From NCBI RefSeq assembly GCF_018991925.1, contig NW_024753828.1:1221120-1285119 (forward strand): 64,000 nucleotides of DNA, given 5' to 3'. Source of the stretch: Homarus americanus (Eukaryota > Arthropoda > Malacostraca > Decapoda > Nephropidae). How positions within the stretch are numbered: the stretch's first letter is position 1; each line of letters starts with the position of its first letter. Positions 22,464-32,912 of the stretch are shown here, piece after piece. Under the pieces are notes generated by a model, which did no database searches, was not told the origin of the DNA, and worked only from the letters and a program-made list of their open reading frames with translations. A program made the position numbers and the translations under genes.

Positions 22464-25400
22464 TCATAAGAACATAAGAAAGTGGGATACTGCAGGAGGC
22501 CGACTGGCCCATACAGGGCAGATCCCTTTCACACCCATCCCAGCACTTCCATGTGCCTATCCAACTTCGTCTTGAAGCTCCGTCTTGAAGCTCCCTAGCG
22601 TCCCCGATCCTACTATAGCACTCGGTAGCCTATTCCACATATCCACAACTCTATTACCAAACCAGTGCTTGCCTATATCCTTTCTGAATCGGAATTTATC
22701 TAATTTAAAGCCATTTGTTCTAGTTATTTCGTTATTACTGAGCTTTAGAACATCTTCCATTTTACCCTTGTTAATCCCACTTACCCACTTGTACACCTCT
22801 ATCATATCTCCCCTAACTCTACGCCTCTCTAATGAATGTAAGCCTAAGCTTTTCAGTCTTTCTTCATATCATATGGAAGGTTTCTAATATTATGGATCAT
22901 TTTTGTCATTCTTCTTTGTAATTTCTCCAAAGAATCTATGTCCATTCTATAATAAGGACACCAGAACTGAACCGCATAATCCATGTGTGGCCTCACTAAT
23001 GCTAGGTAAAGTTTCAAGATAACGTCAGCAGTTCTGTTACTCAGAGACCTAGATATGAACCCAAGAATCCTGTTTGCCTTGTTGCGAACGCTAATACATT
23101 GTTTTCTAGGTTTCAAGTCGTTGCTAACAAATACACCTTGATTTTTTTCACAAACTGAGTTTTCTATTTCTGTGTTACCTAGTTTATACTTAACGTTTGT
23201 ATTCGTCTTCCCTATCTGTAGTACCTTGCATTTATCAGTATTAAAATTCATTTGCCAGTCTACTGACCACTCATGTAAGGTATCTAGATCTCTTTGAAGG
23301 TGTTCAAAGTCACTGTCTGAATTTATCACTCTCCCCATTTTGGTATCATCTGCAAATTTACTAATCCTACTAGTTATACCTAAATCAAGATCATTAATGA
23401 ATATAAAAAACAGCAGAGGGCCTAATACAGATCCATGGGGAACTCAGCTTTTGACCGCACCCAGTCTGACTTTAATCCATTTATGCTGACTCTTTGTTTT
23501 CCTACCAGTTAACCATGACCTAATCCATTTAATACTAGTCCACCTATTCCATGTGCTTCTACCTTCCTTATCAATCTCTCATGAGGGACTCTATCGAATG
23601 CTTTACTGAAATCTAAATAAATTATATCATATGACTTATCATTATCTACCGCTTCATATACTTCTGAGAAAAGCTAAGCAAATTTGGTAAGAGACAGAAA
23701 CGTCCCTAGGTGAACCCGTGCTGAAGAATGAATTAAGTTGGAGAATGTTTCAAGGTATTCTGATTTTTGTAGCAATAATTGACTCTAGCAACTTACCTGC
23801 GTTGACGATGAGACTAATGGAACGGTAATTTGATGCTATTGATTTATCACCCTTTTGAAAATCGGAACTACATTGCAGGATTTCCAAGCTTCTGGCACTG
23901 GCCGATTCTAATGACTTATTAAAATAAAACTGCTAATGGATTCTCAACTCATCTCTACATTCTTTTAATATTCTAGCATATACCTCGTCTGGACCAGGCG
24001 ATTTATGAGAACTCAGTTTGTTAATTACTTTAAGCATACGTTACTAGTATGTGATATTCATCCAACATATTTTCTATACTGTCGTTATATACCTTATGAA
24101 CTTCTGGAAACTATGCTGGGTTTTCATTTGTGAATAGACGAAAATAAACTATTTAACGTACTACATTTCTAACTCATCATCAGTCATTTCTCATATGCGT
24201 GTTAGTTTTAAGGGGACCTGTTATCTCTAACCTTTTGATTTATACAGTTATTCTAAAAAGCTTTGGGGATATTTTTTCGATTCGTTTTGCTACCCTTGAT
24301 TTCATAATTTCTCTTTGCTTTCCTAATTTCTGTTTTACCTGTCTTGTTAGGTTCTGATAGTAACCAAGTAAGTGATTTTTCGCCTTTCTTAACTTTTTCC
24401 TATACTCCTTTCTTTTTCCTAAGTCTAGAGTCTATTATTCATTCATTTGGTTGGTTCCGTATCAATCTGAATTTTCTTTTAGGGATGTGTTTATTTGGGC
24501 ATTATTGATTTGTGGCAATAAATTGTTCATAAGTAGCTGCTAAATTAAATTAGGGTTATCCCGTCCTAAGTTGACCGGTTTCGGTGTAAGCGACAGCTTC
24601 CGAGGATGAGAGAGGGGAAAAAACAAAAAAAAAAAAAAAAACAAAAAACAAAAACCAAACAAACAAAAAAAACCACAAAAAAACACCAAAGGATATGTGA
24701 ATAGGCTAACGAGTGCTATAGCAGGATCGCCAGAGCCTAAGACGAAGTTGATAAGCACAGGAAGTGCTGATGGGTGTGGGATCTGCCCTGTATGGGCCAG
24801 TCGCCTCCCCAGCATCCCATTTTCATGTTCTTATGTTCTTTGACCATAGGTCATCCCTAGTCTCCTGCAACTACGAATTAGCCTCTCCTAAAATCCGGGA
24901 TCAAGGCCGAATTTTCCTTCTTCCTGCCATTCCATATTATGTTAAAATATATGGCTTTATGATCACTGTTTCCTAGTTCGTCTCCAATCCCAACATCTTT
25001 TACTAGATTTTCATTATTACTGAGAACTAAATCGAGGATATTATTTCCTCTAGTGGGCGAGTTTATGAATTGATATAAAAAACTATCTTGTACTACTTCT
25101 AGAAAATCTTCAGATTCATTATCGCTAAGTTGATTTTTCCAATCTAAGCCTGAAAAGTTGAAATCGCCTAGAATACATACATTGTTTCTATCAGATGCCT
25201 TCTTTATTTCCTCCCATAGCAATTTACCATCGTTCCTACTCAAATTAGGTGGTCTATATATAACACCAATGACTACGGATTCACTGCCCTCACCAATCTC
25301 TACCCAAATACTTTCATTGTCGCTATTTGTTTTAATGTTTGATTTATTGCAGCTTTTTAATGACACCCTGATATACACTGCTACACCGCCACCTCTCCTT

Positions 25401-25464
25401 CCTACTCTGTCAAATTTAAATAGGTTATATCCTGGAATATGAAATTCTGCTAAAAAATGCTTGC
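22464..25464 (-). pseudogene. CR1-like LINE (family B) nested in an LTR
   Basis: A 3.0-kb minus-strand LINE with TATAGA on both sides (22458-22463 and 25465-25470). The endonuclease lies at 25430-24878: GGGVAVYIR, VIYRPPN, CILGDFNFSGLDW and the SDHKAI motif are all present, in one long frame. The RT is decayed between 24540 and 23340. It ends with FADDTK (near 23350), the frame 23338-22853 (EWSVDWQMNFNTDKC, RPHMDYAVQFWCPYY) and 22805-22557 (KLDKFRFRKDIGKHW). The 3' tail reads TTCTTATGTTCTTATG. An inverted tail of the same family interrupts it near 24690-24842. Confidence 0.92.
24690..24842 (+). mobile_element. LINE B-family 3' tail inserted in LINE B
   Basis: Reads GATCTGCCCTGTATGGGCCA and ends TTCATGTTCTTATG, matching the reverse complement of about 22464-22640. 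It therefore points opposite to its host LINE. The 150 bp before it (24540-24690) ends in a long A-rich run (24618-24690) and is not assigned. Confidence 0.8.
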
Positions 25465-25536
25465 TATAGAGAGCACATTGTGAGTTTCCTTTCTCCATTC
25501 CATCCTGAGTGTGAACCAAACATCTCATACCCCACA

Positions 25537-26239
25537 AATGGTGACTCCCGGTGATTCGCACTCACACAGGATGGAGGAGAAACTGATCACGCTCCCAGTC
25601 TTCAAGCAGCATGAAAGACTGGCTAATCCACACAGAAGCAGCTCTCATCGGCTCTACAACTATTGTCTCTACACCGCAGGTTAGACACCCTAGAGCAGCT
25701 CTGCTACTCTAAGCAGACACCAGCTCCTCTTCCTGCCCCAAGCACCACGTCCTACCGACCCCAGCACACCCGTCCTGCCTCAGACGCCGACCCCGGCCCA
25801 GCAGTAACCCCTGCCGCCCCTGATGCGGCCTCTGTTCCTGAGTGCGGACCCACACACCCCTCTTTTCTCCCTCAGGTACTCCCTGCTAATGTCCTGCACC
25901 CTGCTGCTGTCGTGGACCCAGCTGCTGTCACGAGCCCTCATCCGCTTCTGCTGACGCAGCCCCTGCTCCTGACCCAGGCCCACACACCCCAGCAGGCGCA
26001 TCTGACGACTCTGTACCTGCCGTGAGGGAAGCACAACATTCATCGCCTCCACACACCCTTTTTCTCCCTCTCTTCTCCCACAGATAGTGTGTATATAGAC
26101 AGTTGTATCCAGCGACCGGCTCATCCACGCCATCGCCGTTGTCTCACATGAGGCATGCACCGCCCGTTCTGCCTCACATGTGCTAAGCAACTCTGCAGAC
26201 AACAAGTCTCCTACACCGCCTGGAGGGAAGGGGGAGTAT
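25537..26239 (+). other. Internal region of the non-autonomous LTR element
   Basis: Starts two bases after the LTR with TGGTGACTCCCGG, a candidate tRNA primer-binding site (25539-25556). WLIHTEAALIGSTTIVSTP, read at about 25620-25680, resembles the start of gypsy gag matrix/capsid sequences. The remainder (25663-26025) is a Pro/Ala-rich frame of low complexity. Ends in a purine run that serves as polypurine tract. Confidence 0.6.
26222..26239 (+). other. Polypurine tract
   Basis: GGAGGGAAGGGGGAGTAT immediately before the 3' LTR start TGTAGT. Confidence 0.75.
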
Positions 26240-26713
26240 TGTAGTAGAATTCTCCCCTACAAACGCTGTTTGTCGCTGAGTAGCCGACCCCACCAATTCC
26301 CCAGTGTATGCCTCGTGGTCTAGATCAACCAGCGCCGCCATACACCACGGAGCGGGGGTCAACTACTAAGCCACGCCAACCCCCGCTATTTAAGACCTGA
26401 CCTCGTGGTGACCTGTCCTCTTTCTACCAACACCAACCAGCCAGCAACACCTCCTCCGCCGCTGCCTGGCGGCCCTCTCTCCTCCTCCGCCTGCCTGGCG
26501 GTCCTCTCTCCCGCCGGCGAGCATAGCGACCCACAAGCTGTCCTCTGAGCGTCCTCACCAACCAGCTCTCTCTACATCACGCTTGTAACCATGTTGCCTT
26601 CCCAGCACCAAGCTGCATTGTACATCCAATACAACATGTATATAGAGAGCACATTGTGAGTTTCCTTTCTCCATCCCATCTTGAGCAAACACCAAACAAT
26701 CTCATACCCCACA
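26240..26713 (+). repeat. 3' LTR (family 2), intact reference copy
   Basis: 474 bp, TGTAGT to CCCCACA, uninterrupted. It gives the pre-insertion sequence for the LINE insertions at 22464 and 16084. Contains a TATTTAA box at 26388 and CTCCTCCGCC repeats. Confidence 0.92.
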
Positions 26714-27852
26714 AGGTCTAGTGGCTTGGGTGTTTGCTCCCCTCTGTAATGTGTCGGGTCTCTAACTTGTTGGAACAGAAAATTATCTCTCAGAGTTTCT
26801 ACAAAAAGAATAGCAGGGTTATTCACGTCATTTGGGGTGAACTTGTTTCTCCAGTCGATGTCGCCATAGTTAAAGTCCCCATGATAAGGAGGTGGCTATG
26901 GTTGAGCATCGCCGCATTGTCTATTAAGGCTCTTAAGTTCCTTTGATTTAGTGGGCCACAGTTTGGGGATGTGTAGATACACCCGAAGATAATTAAGTCT
27001 CCGCCCTTTAATTTAATTTTACACCACTTGGACTTTCAAAAACATCCTCTCCCTGTACCCTCGCCTGGCTGGCTCTAAGGTCTTGCCTAGCATAGATAAC
27101 CACACCCCTCTTGCAAGTTTCTTGAGAAAGGTTCGTAAAGTGAGTCATATCCAGCAATACTGAACTCACATTCCTCTGGGTCGATTCTCCTGTTCTTGTA
27201 CAACAGTTCTACAACTCCTACAATATCTGGCTGGTGTACCTTTAGTGGTGCTTCAAACTCCTCTCTTTTATAAAGGAACGTGTCAGTATTAGTGTACATG
27301 ACATTCAAGCCAGAATTTGTTCTCGGTAACGTCTCTGCATTTAGTAGTAGACCCCCCCCCCCATTCTCAGAAGCTGCAGCATTTGCTAAGTACATTGTAT
27401 TTTGTAGAGTGTGGTTAGAAATTTCATTGTTTACACGGCGCACGCCTCCTCCTGTCTGGTAGGCTGGTCTGGTGCCACCTCCCGGGTGGGGATAGAGCGG
27501 CTGGCTCTGTGTCGGCACACTTGCTTCCACTACCCTCCCCCTGAATATGACCCATGTACACCCGTCCCCGTTCCTCCTTGACTCCTCCCTCTTCTGCTTC
27601 AAGTCTTGCAGGAGCTTCTTGTGCTGTTCCCTCTGCACTGCCGTGCGATCTGGGTGAATGAATACACTCCGAGAAGCCTCGCTCCTTGCTAAGTTTTTTG
27701 CCTGCCGAATAACCTCCCATTTCTCCTCCTCGCTCACTAGTGTGATCCTGATGGGGCGAGGCTCATACCCATGCTTTTGTCCCAGCCTCCTCACATCCTG
27801 TGGGGTTGATGTACAAATATTCTTTAACTGCATCTTATCGTGTGTTCAGTAA
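26714..27852 (-). pseudogene. CR1-like LINE (family A), ORF1 end and endonuclease
   Basis: 5' part of the LINE that continues at 22050. Frame 27833-27087 begins with an ORF1-like stretch (RPIRITLVSEEEKWEVIRQA, then a charged linker) and passes into the start of an apurinic endonuclease-like domain (LNVMYTNTDTF, PDIVGVVEL, with the expected N and E). Later, after frame breaks, GCIYTSPNCGP, a degraded GDFN region near 26860 and VRDPTHYRGEQTPKPLDL at 26775-26718. Fusion of ORF1 and endonuclease in one frame is more likely frame decay than real. Confidence 0.85.
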
Positions 27853-28323
27853 CCAGATCCTTTCTTGCCCGGAAACTATTCGTTGCGAAGAATCTCAAAG
27901 CAATCATCAGCTGATGAATGGGAGGTAGAGGTGAACCATAGCCAACAGGTCTCTCAAGTAGATGCTCAATATCACGGAAAATATCAAAGAAATCTCCCAT
28001 GCTGAAGCTATATTATTATTTAAATTGCGTGTCATCATAAAAATAGTTAGGATTCTGCCTATCTACCATCAGTCTTCTTTCTAATTTGATGATATCGCCA
28101 AAAACCGCACTCTCTGTCAAAATTCATGTTGACTTGCTTGAAGGATCGACCGCTAAACCTGCCTCCAGGCTGGATTAACGCGAGGATCGACAATTCCGAT
28201 CTCAAACCCGGGTTGAATCATTATGTTGGCTCAAGCCAGCATTCTGAATGCCAACAATCTTCAATCTTCGCTTGATCCTTTGTTTAAGCTTTCATGCGGT
28301 TTCAAATCACTGTTCTGAATTCG
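27853..28323. other. Unassigned stretch
   Basis: No open frame or repeat recognised. It may be the 5' end of LINE A, since the ORF1-like frame begins just to its left, but nothing shows this directly. Confidence 0.4.
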
Positions 28324-28793
28324 GGCCTTAGTTTCCTCCAGTTTCCTCTGACACCATAATTTCCCTCCAGCTGGTATCTCTGACACTTAGTTCCATCCGC
28401 TGGTTTCTCTGAGACACTTAGTTCTGTCCAGCTGGTCCCTCTCTGACACTCTGACACTCTTAGCTGATAACTCTCTGAGACTTAGTTCCCTCTCTAAGAT
28501 GCTAAGTTCCCCCCAGTTGGTCTCTCTGAGACTGAGTTCCCTCCAGGTGGCCTCTCTCTGAATTTTACTTCCCTCCAGCTGGTCCTTCTCTGAGACTTAG
28601 TCCCCTCCAGCTGATCTCTCTCTGAGACTTAGTTCCCTCCAGCTGGTCCCCCTCTGAGACTCTTAGTCCCCTCCAGCTGATCTCTCTCTGAGACTTAGTT
28701 CCCTCCAGCTGGTCCCCCTCTGAGACTCTTAGTTCCCTCCAGCTGGTCCTTCACTGAGACTATTAGTTCCCTCCAGCTGGTCCTTCAGAGACT

Positions 28794-28795
<2 letters not shown>
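28324..28795. repeat. 34-bp satellite, left part
   Basis: Degenerate units of CTTAGTTCCCTCCAGCTGGT followed by CCYTCTCTGAGACT, the same as the array from 32913. Ends where the triplet tail of the I-like LINE begins. Confidence 0.9.
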
Positions 28796-28854
<59 letters not shown>

Positions 28855-31800
28855 TTAATAAATAACGGTTTATTGAAAGAGCTTGGCAGCCAGAAGGCTG
28901 AAAATATACAGTTGCATATTTGGGGAATGGGTTTCGAATTACAAATAATATACAAGTAACATAAGTGATACAAATAAGATATATAATAACTAGATGGGGA
29001 AAAGCTCAAACTACAGTTCATTTCAACATAGTGACAGTGTAAGGAGCAGTGTTTACTGGGAGTGAATACACTGATTTATTACAAGTTATTGATAATTTTT
29101 ACAATGGTTGGGACTGGGCTGTTCTTATAGCGATCAGTTCGTGCACGTATGGGCTGGATGCGGTTGTGGTGTCGAACAGCAATTCTCGGGCTAGGGATCT
29201 CAGGTGGTAGTAGGAGCCGGTGTAGAGGATGGTGTAGAAGCTTCTTACCAAATTTGCAGATGAGGTCGTGGTGATGGTCAGTGAGATTGATTTTTTGATT
29301 TTGCCGCTTGCAGCGGCTACTTTATTGTGCACCCCACACTCATCCTGTGAGCGGTAGCGCAAAAGGATTACAGAGTAGGGTTTACAAAGGGTCATAATAA
29401 TTAACCCCCGTTGTCAGGATATTATGGCACTGAATGTTACACAGTATTTCATTTACATTATTTGTTTAGTTCTATACATAAAGGGTAACTTATTTACAAA
29501 TGCGTGAGTACAGGCGTGTGAGGCAGTATGTCTGGCCTCACACTTTGTTATTCACATTTACGTGGGAGGTATTCAAGCACATTGCGTATTTGGTTCTGTA
29601 CATGAGAATTGATATAGTTACTAAGTGCAAAAAAGTGGATACAATCTTAATATGTCGGCTATCTTGCCATTAGAGATGAAGTGTTGTGCCATTTCACACA
29701 CAGTGTGCTTGGACCTGTCCCTAAAAGGTTCTATCTTCACACAGTCGAGGACGTAGTGTTCAAGTGTGTGGCCATATGAATGGCCACACACTTTACATTT
29801 AGTTTTGTTTACATCTGCTTGAGGAACATACTGCCAAAGGTACTTATATCCTAACCTTAATCTAGCGGTTACAACATCTTGTAATCTAGTGATCTTGTTA
29901 CTTGCTCCATATACATGTTTCACTTGATACATCTCATCATGGTAACCTATGGATCGACTAGTGCCTGTTTGCACTTGTCTACTTGCGTCAAACTCATTAA
30001 TAAATTCTTTCCTAATTACAGTTTTAAGGGTTCTTTTTGACAGACCCAAATTGTATTTAACGGTGTCTTTGTTAGACGCGAGTTTGGCGAGGGCATCAAC
30101 TCTGTCATGTTTTATGAGGCCTATGTGAGAGGGGATCCACAACAGTTTGACCCTGACACCCCGGTCAACAAGGCACGCATATGTGTGTCTGGCTTCAGAG
30201 ACAAGAGCGTGACAACCTGAGTCGAGGGTACCAAGGGCAAGTAGTGAGGATAGAGAGTCAGTGATGATGAGACTGTCAGTAACAGTGGTTTCAATGAATT
30301 TAATAGCTGTGAGTATGGCAACTAATTCAGTTTGTAGAGTTGCCCAATTCTAACTCCTTTCTCAATTATATTACCGTCAGGTTGAGTCACAACAATAGCA
30401 CTTCCAGCCCTCCCACAGGCGGTGTTTAGAGATCCATCAGTGTAGATGGTCTGTGTGATATTATCATCAGTCTGTAGAGTGTGTATGTGTTCAAGAGCTC
30501 TCAATTTGGCAGTGTGTTGGAGATAAATGCTTTGTATAATTAATTTTTTAGGCGGATACGTCGGTATTGTGATATCGAAGGGAACTGTCCGCCAGGGTGG
30601 CAGGAAGCGCTGTTGTGTCTCAACTTTGTACAGGTGGTCTAGTTCAAACATCTTCATATGTGTAGCTGTAGTTTGGATCCATTTAGACTCAGTAGTCCCA
30701 TGGTTCATACATTCTAGCAATTTTAAGGAAACAATGTTATCAGGATCACCACGCAGAAGCCTCAGGGCTATCATGAGGTTGACTTCAATTATTCTATCTT
30801 TAACACTGGGTATACCTAGTTCTTTCCTCATATTAAGTACTTTAGTGCTCATGGGACATCCTAGGATAATTCTGAGGGCTTTATTTTGCATTTTCTCGAG
30901 CTTGTCAACGCCTTTCCCGTCACGAATGACCAGGGCTGGTGCGTGGTAATCTATCAGAGATCTTATATAGCCTAGGTACATTGTTTTAACAATTCTAATA
31001 TTAGCACCATAGTGCGGGCTGTACCCCGCTACACTTCTAAGAGGTCTCAGTCTGTCAGTACATTGGCGGGTTAGCTGTTGTATGGCAGGTAGGGTACAAG
31101 GGACGGAAACACCAAGATATTTAAAAGAAGAAACATAGTCAATAGTGTTGTTACCTATCTTGAACTTGGCGGGGCCGCGTTTGCGGTTTCCAGCTTGTTT
31201 GTTGAACACCTTAGTTTTGTCAGTGGAGATAATAAGACCGAGGTGTTCACAGGCTGCGTATACATGGTTCAGGGTGATTTGCATTTCACGATGAGTTTTA
31301 GTATGTATAAGAATATCATCAGCATAGCTGATTGAGATATTGCTGGGGTTGTCTGGTATTAAATTTAATAACGCATTCATAAGAACATTGAACAAAGTAG
31401 GGCTAAGTACTCCACCTTGAGGGGTACCAAGTTACATATCTTTAACTTCACTTTTGTAACCCTGAAACAGTGCAGCAGCCCTTCTGTTGGTTAGGTAACC
31501 ACTTATCCAGTGTAACAGCCTACCTCCAATATCCATTTTGGCTAGTTCGTACAATATCAGTTGCCTATTGGCAAAATCAAATGCAGCTTTTAGGTCAAGA
31601 AATGTGGTGTATCTGTGCCTTTCATCACCATGCACAGTTAGGAATGTGGTGATGCTATTATGTACACCTTTACCATAGGTGAAGCCATTTATGTTAGGAG
31701 ACATGTGTTCTCTGATTCTATATAAGAGTCTGCCAAGAACCATCCTCTCAAAGGTTTTACACAGGCAGCTGGTTAGTGATATGGGACGAAAGGCATCAGG

Positions 31801-32402
31801 CTGTCCTGGTTTCGGTATTGGTACAACAATACTGCTGGTCCATGATGTGGGTAGTTGGCCCTCGGCATGACTCATATTGTACAATACCAACAATGGATTG
31901 ACTGGCACGCGCCTTAGTAGTCTAATGATGTTGTAGGTGACTCCGTCCTCTCCAGGGGAAGTAGACCTACCCCTGGCGAGGGCGGCGTCAAGCTCCCACT
32001 CAGTAAATGGAACATCACACTCATCGTGCTGTTTGCCCAGCATAAAGCTAATAAGATTACTTCTCTCTACAGACTTCGCATCAAGGAGTCCCCGAGTCCT
32101 AGCTGGTAACATGTCATAGCTCGACACATGAGCCCACTTTGTTATTAGCTCATTCGACTTTTGCAGAGGGTTTGGATGGGAGACGTGTCTTCTGTTTTTA
32201 CCTCTGATTATGTTTATGTCTTTCCAGGCTTTGCTGAGGGATGTGTGTTGGTTCAGGCTGTTGACATATGTCTCCCATGCATTTTGTCTGAGTTCGTTTA
32301 CACGTTCCCTGACAGCAGCAAGGGAAGCTTGATACAATTGTAACATTTGAGGTGTTCTAATTTGTCTGTAACCCTTACCCACCCTCCTGACCCTAGCCCT
32401 GA
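28796..32402 (-). mobile_element. I-like LINE with RNase H, 5'-truncated, nearly open
   Basis: Minus strand. RT frame 32382-30322: SPGEDGVTYNII, PIPKPGQPDAFRPISLTS, TTFLDLKAAFDFANRQ, GTPQGGVLSPTLFN and SISYADDILIHT (active site near 31322), broken only by a TAA at 31432-31434. RNase H begins at TIYTDGSLN (about 30440); one frameshift near 30345 separates it from ELVAIL, ITDSLSSLLAL and HIGLIKHDRVDALAK, so the four acidic/histidine positions survive. A C-terminal CKVCGHSYGHTLEHYVLDC zinc-knuckle-like motif follows (29790 region), then about 760 bp of 3' UTR and an (ATT)n tail at 28796-28857. The RNase H and tail point to the I clade. ORF1 and endonuclease are absent. Confidence 0.92.
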
Positions 32403-32912
32403 GTTTTTCAGCTCAGGGTCATTATAGAGAGTCGAAAGGGTCAGTGTGTTGAGCGCTTCTTGATATGTGGAGTAGGAAGGAGAGAATAATCTTGCATGCC
32501 CTCTTTTGCACTTTTTCTAGGTGTTCGTTGTGTGGCATTTAGGGAGGAAGACCAGGTGGGGGAGGCATAGGGTGAGCTGGGAAGTATGAATGTTGTGTAA
32601 ACACTGAGGAGCTCGGGTGCAGGAACTCGAGGGACTTGAGTCGGCGGAGGAGGTGGAGACGGAAACTGGAGGATTTGACAACTTCACTGACGTGTGGTTT
32701 CCAATTTAGTTTGTTGTCTATGGTGACGCCGAGGAGCTTCGTGGAATCTGCAACCTGGAGTGTGTTCGGACCTAGAGTAATGGAAGGAGGTGGGACAATG
32801 TCGGAGGAGAGGTTGATGTGCATAACCATGGTCTTGGTATGGTTGATGGTGACATGGTTGTTGGTGGCCCAGTTTTGGAGACTGTTCAATAAATCCTGAA
32901 GGGCGGTATAGT
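32403..32912 (-). pseudogene. LINE reverse transcriptase C-terminal fragment, another family
   Basis: Frame 32889-32539 encodes NSLQNWATNNHVTINHTKT, then STKLLGVTIDNKLNWKPHV and LLRRLKSL; after a break LEKVQKRACKIIL. This is the thumb/connection of a jockey- or CR1-type RT unlike families A-C. It lies between the I-like LINE and the right satellite array. Confidence 0.8.

Larger units (their letters stand above)
22051..26713 (+). mobile_element. Short LTR retrotransposon, non-autonomous, with nested LINE
   Basis: 5' LTR 22051-22463 plus 25465-25536 (split by LINE B), primer-binding-like site at 25539, internal region to 26239, polypurine tract 26222-26239, 3' LTR 26240-26713. LTRs begin TGTAGT and end CCCCACA. 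AGGT lies on both sides (22047-22050 and 26714-26717) as a 4-bp target duplication, and LINE A coding continues across it (PKPLDL to ITNEEG). With only about 700 bp between the LTRs and no pol, it must have been mobilised by an autonomous relative. Confidence 0.9.

Noticed and set aside
25780..26205. 141-codon minus frame in the LTR element
   Set aside because: Opposite to the Pro/Ala-rich internal region and without similarity; a shadow frame of GC-rich sequence.
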